The notes beneath the pieces were generated by a model that had not been told where the DNA came from, did no database searches, and saw nothing but the letters and a program-made list of their open reading frames with translations. From Lentzea atacamensis (lineage in GTDB: Bacteria; Actinomycetota; Actinomycetes; Mycobacteriales; Pseudonocardiaceae): 64,000 bases of DNA. This document shows, piece by piece, positions 15,141 to 22,334 of the stretch. Location of the stretch: assembly GCF_003269295.1 (NCBI RefSeq), contig NZ_QLTT01000019.1, positions 1 to 64,000 on the forward strand, given 5' to 3'. How positions within the stretch are numbered: the stretch's first letter is position 1; every line of letters begins with the position of its first letter. A program made the translations under genes and the position numbers.

Positions 15141-16806
15141 GCGACGCCGGCGATGTGCTCGTCCTGGGCGCACTGTCCCTTGTAGTGCCCGTTCGCCCAG
15201 TCACCGCCCTGGTCCGGCCGGTTGTCGCCGCGGTCGAACCACAGGACGCGTGAGCTCGTCCCGGTGGCGTTGGGTGCGCAGATCAGCGTGAGGTTCGCGT
15301 ACCCGACGGCCGCGTTTCCTCGCGGGCACTGGAGTTTCGTGTAGCCCCGCGCCAGTCGTCGGTGACGTGCTGCTCGTTGGTGATGCGCGTCGTATTGCTC
15401 CACTGTGGACCGCTGACGCACAGGCCGCGGTTGCCGGTGTGGCTGATGCCGACGAGCTTTTCGTTCTGCGGGCACGATTCCTTGAGGAGCATGTTCCACC
15501 GGGTCTCGCGCGGGATCTGCCCGGACCGTTGCGGGGCGTTGACGAGCCGGTTCCAGGCGTTGGCGCGCCAGTCGTCGCCGTCGTTGACACCCATGCGGTT
15601 GCCGTTGGCGTCCCAGTGCAGCAGCGCCCAGCCGTTGCCGCGCCGGTTGGTGTGGAAGCCGACCAGCGGCCAGTACGCGAAGTCGGCGTCGGACGCGACC
15701 AGGTGGTTCACGAACCGCTCGAACCAGTCGCGCGACCTGGGGTTGGTCTCCTCGCGGCCGCCGACGCCGAACTCGCTGATCCACAGCGGCGCGGTGAAGT
15801 GCTTCTGCGCCTCGGTGATGAAGAACGCCTGCCGCTGCAGGACATCCGTCAGCTCCTGCGGCGACAGGTCCTGGTAACGCGGGTCGCTCGTCTCCCCGGT
15901 TCCGGTGGCGCCGCTGTGGTTCGGCCCGGTGTAGCCGTAGAAGTGGGCGGAGTAGACGAGCTTGTCCGGGTTGGCGAGCGTGTGGCTGAGGTGCCTGGCG
16001 GGCTCCAGCGTCGGACGTCCGTGCGGGAGGCCGTCGACCGGGATGCCGGTCCAGTTGATGCCTTCCACGATGACGAGCAGGTCGGGCGCGGTCTGCTGGA
16101 TCCGGTCCGCGGCCTGCTGGGAGGCCTTGTGCCAGTCGTGGTCGTTGCCCCAGCCCCAGTTCGGGTCGTCCCAGATGTTGCGGCGCACCTCGTTGTAGAG
16201 GTCCGCGCCGACGACGCGCTTGTTGGCCTTGTAGCGGTCGGCCATGAACGCCCAGTCGCTGACCCACTGGTCCGTGCTCTGGCTTGTGTTCCAGCGTTCG
16301 TTGCCGTCGACGCCGCAGCACCACCTCGACGTCGTGGTGTGGTTGTTGAGGATGACGGCGAGGTTGTTGCGCGTCAGCTCGGCTATCGCGGCGTCGTAGA
16401 TCTCCAGCGGCCGCTTGCCGTTGAGATGCGCGTCCTTCAGCCCGTTGACCGGGTTGGTGTCCTTGATCATCTGGTTGGAGAACGGCAACCGGACGCTGTT
16501 GACGCCGATCTCCTTGAACCCGCTGACGATCGCGGCCATCGTCGCGCGGTCGAGGCCCAGCGGAACCTGGTCGGCCTTCTCGCCGGCGTGGTGGTTGGCG
16601 GGGTCGTTGATGTCACCGGAACCGTTCCAGGTGCCGCTCGCACCGTGCCAGTTGCCGGACTTCAGCTTGAAGCGGTCGCCGTTGGCATCGACGATCCACC
16701 GTCCGCGCGTGCTCAGCGGACCGGTCCAGGACGCCGGTTCCGCCTGCGCGGGAGCTACGAGACTCGCGGCCAGGAGCAGGGTGGCCGAGACGCGAATCAC
16801 CTTCAT
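15095..16806 (-). CDS. Secreted GH5-type glycoside hydrolase, frameshifted near the 3' end
   Basis: ATG 16806 opens a signal peptide (VIRVSATLLLAASLVAPAQA), then a TIM-barrel cellulase-like domain to about residue 435. The acid/base Glu206 is in DLYNEVRR and the nucleophile Glu345 in LWISEFGVGG, and NSVRLPFS and LAVILNNH occur in order. A Cys-containing C-terminal domain follows (KESCPQNEKLVGISHTGNRG). Near 15346-15352, in a GCGGGG run, the frame shifts. The neighbouring frame continues with GYTKLQCPRGNAAVGYANLT and ends DALLCRK at 15095. The full protein would be about 570 residues. The catalytic domain is intact; only the C-terminal domain is affected. The likely role is extracellular beta-glucan degradation. 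Confidence 0.85.
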
Positions 16807-16820
16807 GTCTCGCAGCGTAG

Positions 16821-16839
16821 TTGACGCGAAACGCTTCAA
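16821..16839. promoter_or_regulatory. LacI-like operator upstream of the GH5 gene
   Basis: TTGACGCG and CGCTTCAA form an inverted repeat around AAA, with one mismatch, 15 bases before the GH5 start codon. The core GAAACGCTTC resembles LacI-family operators, which commonly control actinobacterial cellulase genes. It lies between GH5 and the divergent PadR gene, so it could also serve PadR. Confidence 0.4.
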
Positions 16840-16875
16840 CCCAAATACTCGGATCCGAGCGATCGGAGTCGAGCG

Positions 16876-17436
16876 ATGAAGAATGCGCTGGGTATGGCGG
16901 TGCTGGGACTGCTCATGGAGTCGCCGTTGCACCCGCACGCCATGGCGGCGACGTTGCGCGAACGCGGTATGGACCGGGCGTTCAAGGTGACGACCGGATC
17001 GCTGTACGACGTGGTGCGCGCGCTCGTGCGTGAGGGGTGGATCGAGGCACGCGAGACGGTACGGGTCGGGGCGCGGCCGGAGCGGACCGTGTACGGACTG
17101 ACCGCGCTGGGGCGGGAGGAGTTCACCGCCTGGGTCGACCGGCTGGTGCGCGAACCGCAGGCGGAGTACCCGAAGTTCCTTTCCGCCGTCAGCTATCTCG
17201 GCGCGCTCGGTCCGGACGGTGCAGTGGCCGCGTTGCGGGAGCGAGCGGAGCGGTTGCGTGCCTCGGTGGAGGAGATGCGCGCCGGGCACCAGGAGGCGCT
17301 GGCGCAGGTGCCGCGCCTGTTCGTGGTGGAGGTCGAGTACGCGGTGCGGATGGCGGAGGCCGAGATCGGCTGGGTCGAGGAGATCGTCGCCGACGTCGAG
17401 TCCGGCCGGCTCGCGTGGCCGGAGGTGGCGGAATGA
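16876..17436 (+). CDS. PadR-family transcriptional regulator
   Basis: This 186-residue DNA-binding protein begins MKNALGMAVLGLLMESPLHP, the typical PadR winged-helix start. TTGSLYDVVRALVREGWIEA and the wing YGLTALGREEFTAWV follow, then a helical dimerisation domain with RERAERLRASVEEMRAGHQ. It overlaps the flavin monooxygenase gene by four bases (ATGA). PadR proteins are ligand-responsive repressors that commonly control the linked enzyme or efflux gene. Autoregulation with release by a phenolic or drug-like substrate of the monooxygenase is therefore plausible. Confidence 0.92.
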   Translation: MKNALGMAVLGLLMESPLHPHAMAATLRERGMDRAFKVTTGSLYDVVRALVREGWIEARETVRVGARPERTVYGLTALGREEFTAWVDRLVREPQAEYPKFLSAVSYLGALGPDGAVAALRERAERLRASVEEMRAGHQEALAQVPRLFVVEVEYAVRMAEAEIGWVEEIVADVESGRLAWPEVAE

Positions 17437-18737
17437 CGGTGCTGGTGGCCGGGGCAGGGCCGGCCGGGCTGATGGTCGCCGCGGAGCTGGCGCTGGCAGG
17501 TGCCGAGGTCGAGGTGGTGGACGCGGCGCCGGCACGGTCGTCGCACCCGCGTGGCTTCACGCTGTCCGCCCGCAGCCTGGAGCTGCTGGACCGGCGCGGG
17601 CTGGTCGAGCGGTTCCTCGCCGAAGGAACCGTTGTGCCGCAAGGGATGTTCCTGCCGGGACTGGTTCTCGATCTCTCCACGATGGACACCGATCATCCGT
17701 ACACGCTCGGCATCGCGCAGAACCGGGTCGAGGAGCTGCTGGAGGAGTGGCTCGCCGAACTGGGTGTGCGGGTTCGGTGGGGGCGTGCGGTCGTCGATCT
17801 CCGGCAGGACGACGACGGTGTCGACGTGGTAGTCGGAGAGGAACGGCGGCGGTTCTCGTACCTGGTCGGGTGCGACGGCAGCCGCAGCGTGGTCCGCAAA
17901 CCGGCGGGCATCGCGTTTCCCGGCGTGGACGCGACCTCGTACGGGCTGATCGCGGACGTCGAGGCCGACTACGACGCGCTCGCGACGGGTGAGGTGTTCG
18001 TGCTGCCGCGGCCGGGATACGTGCGGATCGTGCTCGGCGAGCCGGAACCGCGTGACGGGCCCGTGGAACTGGAGTACGTCCAGTCGTTGCTGAACGAGCG
18101 GCTCGGCCGGGAGGTTCCGCTGGGAAAACCGCTGTGGCTCAGCCGGTTCTCCGACGCGGCACGACAGGCCGAGCAGTACGTGCAGGGGCGGGTGATCCTG
18201 GCCGGGGACGCCGCGCACGTCCATCCGCCCGCGGGTGCGGTCGGGGTGAACGTGGCGCTGGCCGACGCGATGAACCTCGGGTGGAAGCTCGCCGCGACCG
18301 TGCACGGCCGGGCGCCCGCCGGTCTGCTGCACACCTACCACGATGAACGGCATGCAGTCGGCAGACGACTGTTGCGGACGACGCGGGCGCAGACGATGGC
18401 CGGTCGACTGGACCCCGTGCGCGATCTGCTGGTGGAGCTCGGTGGGCTGCCCGCCGTCGGCAAACACCTCGCCGAGATGGTCACGGGTGTCGACACCCGG
18501 TACGACCCGCGGATCCCCGGCGACCACCCGTTGCTCGGCAGGCTCGCGCCGAACCTCGCGGTGGAGGTGGACGGCAGGCGCACGACGGTCGCCGAGTTGT
18601 TGCGGCCCGGCAAACCGGTGTTGCTGGACGACGTGCCAGAACTCGGCGGCGTGTTCATCCGCCCGGACGGCCACGTCGCGTGGGTGGGCGATCCGTCGAC
18701 GCTCAACGCCGCGCTGGAGACGTGGTTCGTTCCATGA
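17433..18737 (+). CDS. FAD-dependent aromatic-type monooxygenase
   Basis: This 434-residue group A flavoprotein monooxygenase has the ADP-binding motif VLVAGAGPAGLMVAAELALA at the N-terminus, the DG motif YLVGCDGSRSVVRK, and the GD motif VILAGDAAHVHPPAGAVGVN near 250-270. A C-terminal domain of the short type follows, without a large thioredoxin-like extension. Relatives hydroxylate phenols, anthracyclines, tetracyclines or rifamycins using NAD(P)H and oxygen. It is translationally coupled to PadR, so expression is probably substrate-inducible. Its end overlaps the convergent DUF72 gene by 35 bases. The substrate cannot be read from sequence. Confidence 0.9.
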   Translation: MTVLVAGAGPAGLMVAAELALAGAEVEVVDAAPARSSHPRGFTLSARSLELLDRRGLVERFLAEGTVVPQGMFLPGLVLDLSTMDTDHPYTLGIAQNRVEELLEEWLAELGVRVRWGRAVVDLRQDDDGVDVVVGEERRRFSYLVGCDGSRSVVRKPAGIAFPGVDATSYGLIADVEADYDALATGEVFVLPRPGYVRIVLGEPEPRDGPVELEYVQSLLNERLGREVPLGKPLWLSRFSDAARQAEQYVQGRVILAGDAAHVHPPAGAVGVNVALADAMNLGWKLAATVHGRAPAGLLHTYHDERHAVGRRLLRTTRAQTMAGRLDPVRDLLVELGGLPAVGKHLAEMVTGVDTRYDPRIPGDHPLLGRLAPNLAVEVDGRRTTVAELLRPGKPVLLDDVPELGGVFIRPDGHVAWVGDPSTLNAALETWFVP

Positions 18738-19416
18738 GGCTGAGCGCGTTGTACGGGGCCGCGCCGTGCATCGTGTTGTCGAAGTAGACGAACGTGTCGC
18801 GGTCCCAGTCGTCGATCTTCCGCGCCCACTCGTCGAGCTGCTCGTCGCTGTAGGAGCTGATGTACAGCTCGTCGTGGCCGTGCAGCCGGACGTAGGCGAA
18901 GTCGGCGGTGACGGCTTCGATGCACGGGAACGTCGGCGCGTCCGACACGACGTGGGCGACGTTGTGGGCGTGCAGGAGGCTGAAGTAGGCGTCGGTGCGG
19001 AACGACTCGTGCCGCGGTTCGACCGCGTGCCTGCCCGGCGGGAGCAGGGTGAGGAAGTCCTGCAGGGTGGCGGGATCGAAGCGCAGGGTGGACGGCAGCT
19101 GCCAGAGGATCGGCCCCTGCTTGGCGCCGAGTGCGAGCGAGGACGTGAAGGTCTTGAGCGCCTCCTCGACGTGGCGCAGGCGTTTGTGGTGCGTGACCAG
19201 CCGCGAGCCTTTGACGGCGAACAGGAAGTCGTCCGGGGTCTCGGCGGCCCACTTCTGGTAGTTCGACGGCGGCTGGAGCCGGTAGAACGAGCCGTTGACC
19301 TCGATCGTGCCCACGTGTCCGGCGAGGTGGCCGAGCCAGCGCTTCTGCGGGACGTCGTGGTAGAAGCCGTCGCGCCACTCCGGGTAGCGCCAGCCCGAGG
19401 TACCGATTCTGATCAC
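18703..19416 (-). CDS. DUF72 (YecE-like) protein, second copy
   Basis: This 237-residue member of the family at 13582-14391 shares the same landmarks: IRIGTSGWRYPEWRDGFYH, TIEVNGSFYRLQPPSNYQKW, FLFAVKGSRLVTHHKRLRH, GPILWQLPSTLRFDP and AYVRLHGHDELYISSYSDEQ. It is 32 residues shorter, mainly because it lacks the insert between RFFEGLP and the conserved Arg-His segment, here AVEPRHESF. Divergence throughout the shared blocks suggests old paralogues rather than a recent duplication. The function is unknown. Confidence 0.9.
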   Translation of the reverse strand: MIRIGTSGWRYPEWRDGFYHDVPQKRWLGHLAGHVGTIEVNGSFYRLQPPSNYQKWAAETPDDFLFAVKGSRLVTHHKRLRHVEEALKTFTSSLALGAKQGPILWQLPSTLRFDPATLQDFLTLLPPGRHAVEPRHESFRTDAYFSLLHAHNVAHVVSDAPTFPCIEAVTADFAYVRLHGHDELYISSYSDEQLDEWARKIDDWDRDTFVYFDNTMHGAAPYNALSLMERTTSPARR

Positions 19417-19441
19417 GTCATCACGGGTATCCAGGGCCTCC

Positions 19442-19481
19442 TGTAGCTACTCTGTAGCACCTTTCGCAGGTTTGCGCTACA
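19442..19481. promoter_or_regulatory. Repeat-rich promoter/operator of the toxin-antitoxin pair
   Basis: TGTAGC occurs at 19442-19447 and 19453-19458 and inverted as GCTACA at 19476-19481, ending nine bases before the antitoxin ATG. Phd/YefM antitoxins bind such repeats at their own promoter. No canonical -35/-10 pair stands out. Confidence 0.5.
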
Positions 19482-19489
19482 TTGGTGTC

Positions 19490-19774
19490 ATGCAGCTCAA
19501 GGCCATCGGGCAGCGTGAGCTCCGCAACGACAACGCGGAGATCATGCGCCGTGTCGAGGCGGGTGAGGGCTTCGTCGTCACCCGCAACAACAAACCGGTC
19601 GCGCAGCTCCTGCCGTATCGGCCGGAAGCCCCGTCGCGGCCGCCGCTCCGTGACGTGCAGGTGTTGTTCGGGACGCTGCCGCCGGTCGACGCGGATCGCT
19701 GGGAGGCCGACAGGAATGCGGCCGACGAGGTCTTCGGCGCGGACGACCCGCTGGAAGACCCGTGGCAGAGGTGA
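19490..19774 (+). CDS. Phd/YefM-type antitoxin
   Basis: This 94-residue DNA-binding antitoxin has an N-terminal Phd/YefM fold: QLKAIGQRELRND, then EIMRRVEAGEGFVVTRNN and KPVAQLLPY. An acidic, Pro-rich C-terminal tail (DEVFGADDPLEDPWQR) would wrap the toxin. ATG 19490 matches the family N-terminus; an in-frame TTG at 19472 would add six residues that do not fit. It overlaps the PIN-domain toxin gene by 13 bases, so the two are translationally coupled. Autorepression, strengthened by toxin binding, is expected for the family. Confidence 0.92.
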   Translation: MQLKAIGQRELRNDNAEIMRRVEAGEGFVVTRNNKPVAQLLPYRPEAPSRPPLRDVQVLFGTLPPVDADRWEADRNAADEVFGADDPLEDPWQR

Positions 19775-20184
19775 GTCGCTGCCTGCTCGACACCTGTGTG
19801 CTGATCAGGCTCGAGCGGGCGCACCTGGGGGACTACATCGACGCGCAGCCGTTCCTCAGCGCGGTCACCATCGCGGAGCTGGCGTTCGGGCTGGACACCG
19901 ACGACCCCGTCGAGCGTTTCGCCCGCACGGAGCGGTACTACGCGGCGCTGCAGACGTTCGAGGTGCTGCCGTTCGGTGTGGAGGAGGCCAAGGTCTACGG
20001 GCAGATGGCCTCGCTGGTGCGGAGGGCCGGCCGCAGTCCTCGTCCGCGGCGGATGGACCTGCAGATCGCGGCCACCGCGGCGGTCGCCGGCATGCCGGTG
20101 CTGACCATGAACGTCAAGGACTTCAAGGACGTCGAACGGCTCGTCGAGGTCGTGCCGATCCGTCAGGTCCAGCGTCCGGCATGA
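19762..20184 (+). CDS. VapC-like PIN-domain toxin ribonuclease
   Basis: This 140-residue PIN-domain protein has the four acidic metal ligands in place: Asp10 (CLLDTCVLI), Glu39 (TIAELAFG), Asp99 (RRMDLQIAATA) and Asp120 (MNVKDF). VapC toxins cut specific tRNAs or rRNA to halt growth until the antitoxin neutralises them. The GTG start lies inside the antitoxin gene. The 3' end overlaps the convergent broken HAD gene by 22 bases. All active-site residues are intact, so the module looks functional. Confidence 0.92.
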   Translation: MAEVSRCLLDTCVLIRLERAHLGDYIDAQPFLSAVTIAELAFGLDTDDPVERFARTERYYAALQTFEVLPFGVEEAKVYGQMASLVRRAGRSPRPRRMDLQIAATAAVAGMPVLTMNVKDFKDVERLVEVVPIRQVQRPA

Positions 20185-20699
20185 TCACTCCGCCGTTCAC
20201 CTCGGGTGAGGAACGTGCGGACCTGCTCCAGGTGTTCGATGCCGATGCCCTTGCGCGGGTCGACCGGCACGAGCAGCGTGCCCGGCCGGGCAGCCGCCCA
20301 CCCGGCGTCGCGGCTGGAACTCGTCGTCCAGCCAGGCGATCGGCCGTGTACCTGCCCACTCGGTGATCGCGGGCACCTTCCCGTGGTGGCCGTCGCGGTG
20401 GTCGGCGCCGCGGCCGCCGAAGTCGATCCACTCCAGCTCGGGCAGCCCGAGCCGCGGCCCGATGAACTCGTTCGCCTCCTGCTCCCACGTCGTCGCCCAC
20501 ACCAGGTCCGCATCCGCCGCGACGGCGAGCGAGAGCAGCCACGGGCCGTGGGACGGGTCCAGCCAGACACGCAGTGGCCTGGAGAAACCCGCGGGACGGA
20601 TGCGGTGTGTGGTGTAGCCGGCCGGGCGCCGGGTCGGCTTCGCCAGGTAGGGATTCAGCGGCCGTCGACGTCGACCAGAACCGCCGGTCGGGGCAACAT
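20163..20699 (-). pseudogene. HAD-domain protein with two frame breaks
   Basis: ATG 20699 reads MLPRPAVLVDVDG, the DxD nucleophile strand of a HAD phosphatase-like protein, and then hits a TGA at 20655-20657. One extra base near 20658-20664 would restore LNPYLAKPTRRPAGYTTHR, LRVWLDPSHGPWLLSLA, DLVWATTWEQEAN and RPIAWLDDEF in the next frame. Near 20302-20316 the frame changes again to GWAAARPGTLLVPVDPRKGI, ending at 20163. The order matches a common actinobacterial HAD family of about 180 residues, of unknown substrate. Two breaks in 540 bases favour a decaying gene unless the assembly has errors. It converges on the VapC gene. Confidence 0.75.
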
Positions 20700-20733
20700 G
20701 ACCCGATCGAAACATCCGGACTGCTAATGATCC

Positions 20734-20747
20734 CGCGATTTTTCGCG
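20734..20747. promoter_or_regulatory. Short hairpin/operator-like repeat
   Basis: CGCGATTTTTCGCG is an inverted repeat with a TTTT loop, nested in TCCCG (20731-20735) and CGGGA (20751-20755). It ends 12 bases before the start at 20759 and lies in the divergent gap with the HAD gene, so an operator is more likely than a terminator. Confidence 0.35.
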
Positions 20748-20758
20748 ATACGGGACAC

Positions 20759-21079
20759 ATGACTCTCACGGAGATCGCGGCCTGGTGCACGGCAGACCAC
20801 GTGCGGGCCGCGCTCGAACGTCAGCTCGAAGGTGCGCTGGTAGAAGTCCCCGATGACGACGACTCGCCGCGCCGGGCGTTCAGCGAGGCGTTGCGGCGGT
20901 CGCTGATGCTGCGCCAGAAGCACCCGTTCGACGTCGTCGCGCTCGGCCTGCCGGATCTGCTGCGTTACCGCGACCTGGTGGCCGGATCCGAGGTGACGTT
21001 GCGGGCGACGAACATCGAGGCCTACTTCATCCGCCAGGACGGCAGCGCGGAGCAGTACCAGCCCGAACTCGAGGACTAG
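20759..21079 (+). CDS. Hypothetical protein, 106 residues
   Basis: This small acidic protein (MTLTEIAAWCTADHVRAALE) has an alpha-helical N-terminal half and a beta-rich C-terminus (EVTLRATNIEAYFIRQDGSA). It has no signal peptide, membrane helix or known motif. GC third-position bias is strong, supporting coding. The stop codon is one base from the convergent P450 stop. I do not recognise the family; nothing nearby suggests a role. Confidence 0.7.
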   Translation: MTLTEIAAWCTADHVRAALERQLEGALVEVPDDDDSPRRAFSEALRRSLMLRQKHPFDVVALGLPDLLRYRDLVAGSEVTLRATNIEAYFIRQDGSAEQYQPELED

Positions 21080-21080
21080 T

Positions 21081-22241
21081 TCACCAGGTCACCGGCAGCG
21101 CGGTCACGCCGCGCACCATGTAGCCCCGGTTCCAGCCGAGCTCCTGCTCCGGCACGGCGAGACGCAGCGCGGGCATGCGGGTCAGCAGGCGTTCCACCGC
21201 GACCTGGAGTTCCAGCCTGGCCAGTTGTGCGCCCAGGCAGTAGTGCGCTCCGTGCCCGAACGCCAGGTGCGGATTGGGATCGCGGGCGAAGTCGAGGGAG
21301 TCGGCGTCGGCGAAGACGCGGGGATCGCGGTTCGTCACGGGCACCTCGACCAGCACCGGCTCGCCGCGCGCGATGACCACGTCGCCGACCGGCACGTCCT
21401 CGGTGGCGAAGCGCGCGAAGACGGCGGTCGTCGGTAGCGGGATGTAGCGCAGCATCTCCTCCACCGCGGCGGGCAGCCGCGAGAGGTCGGCGCGCAGCTC
21501 CTCGAGCAGGGACGGGCCCGTCAGCAGCAGGTACACCATGTTGGGCAGCTGCGTCTTCACCGTCTCCAGGCCGCCGACCAGGATGCTGAACGAGACCATG
21601 ACGAGCTCGTCGACGGTGAGTTCGCCCGCGTTCAGGCAGCGCACCAGCGCGCCGAACAGGTCGTCGGTCGGAGCTTCGGCACGCCGGTGGCCGAGAGCGG
21701 CCAGGTAGTCGCAGATGGCGGTGTAGTGCTCTGCGGCGACCGAAGCAGGTACCGCGCCCGTGCTGAGGAAGCTGTCTGCCCACATGCCGAACTCTTCGTG
21801 ATCCTCCTGCGGCACGCCGAGCAGCGTCGTGATCATCAGCATCGGGAACGGGCGGGCCAGGCCCTCCACCAGGTCGGCGGGCGGGGTCAGGTCGTCCAGC
21901 AGTGAGTCCACGATCTCGACGGCGCGCGGGCGCAGGGCCTGTACGCGGCGCACGGTGAAGACGCTCGTCACCAGCTTGCGCAGCCGGGTGTGCTGTGGCG
22001 CGTCGAGGGACAGGATGCCGGGCGAGTTGTTGTGTTCGCCCATTCGCGGTTCGTCGAGCGGGTCCGCGGTGGTGCGCACGAACCGGGGGTCGCTCAGCAC
22101 CGCCCGTGCTTCCGGATGGCCCGTCACGAGCCAGGTTTCCTTGCCGTAGGGGAACTTCACGCGGGTGAGCGGCGGCGTCGCGGTCAGCTCGGGGTCGATC
22201 TCGAGACGACCGGGCTCCGCGAAGGGGTAGCTTCTGGCCAT
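21081..22241 (-). CDS. Cytochrome P450 (CYP107-like class)
   Basis: This soluble bacterial P450 of 386 residues has the I-helix oxygen-activation motif ILVGGLETVKTQ, the K-helix ExxR (EEMLR), the PERF-like region DPRVFADADSLDFARDPNPH, and the heme-thiolate loop AFGHGAHYCLGAQLARLE, with Cys as the proximal ligand. It needs a ferredoxin and reductase, and none is encoded here. Neighbours are unrelated, so the substrate cannot be guessed. The family contains both secondary-metabolite tailoring and xenobiotic enzymes. ATG 22241 begins MARSYPFAEPGRLEIDPE, normal for the group. It is probably monocistronic. Confidence 0.95.
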   Translation of the reverse strand: MARSYPFAEPGRLEIDPELTATPPLTRVKFPYGKETWLVTGHPEARAVLSDPRFVRTTADPLDEPRMGEHNNSPGILSLDAPQHTRLRKLVTSVFTVRRVQALRPRAVEIVDSLLDDLTPPADLVEGLARPFPMLMITTLLGVPQEDHEEFGMWADSFLSTGAVPASVAAEHYTAICDYLAALGHRRAEAPTDDLFGALVRCLNAGELTVDELVMVSFSILVGGLETVKTQLPNMVYLLLTGPSLLEELRADLSRLPAAVEEMLRYIPLPTTAVFARFATEDVPVGDVVIARGEPVLVEVPVTNRDPRVFADADSLDFARDPNPHLAFGHGAHYCLGAQLARLELQVAVERLLTRMPALRLAVPEQELGWNRGYMVRGVTALPVTW

Positions 22242-22293
22242 GCACCGACGGTAGGCCGATGATCACTGCCGGTGTACGCCCGAGCAGGCGAAA

Positions 22294-22325
22294 ACGCCCG
22301 GCTCCCAAGGGGAACCGGGCGTCTT
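22294..22325 (-). terminator. Terminator downstream of fadB
   Basis: On the minus strand, CGCCCGG and CCGGGCG pair around a 13-base loop and are followed by TTTTCGCC. The hairpin begins 14 bases past the fadB stop and separates it from the downstream P450 gene. Confidence 0.8.
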
Positions 22326-22334
22326 CGTGACTAC

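Noticed and set aside
15340..15355. Programmed frameshifting in the GH5 gene
   Set aside because: There is no slippery heptamer, pseudoknot or stop-codon context typical of recoding. Indel error or mutation is simpler.
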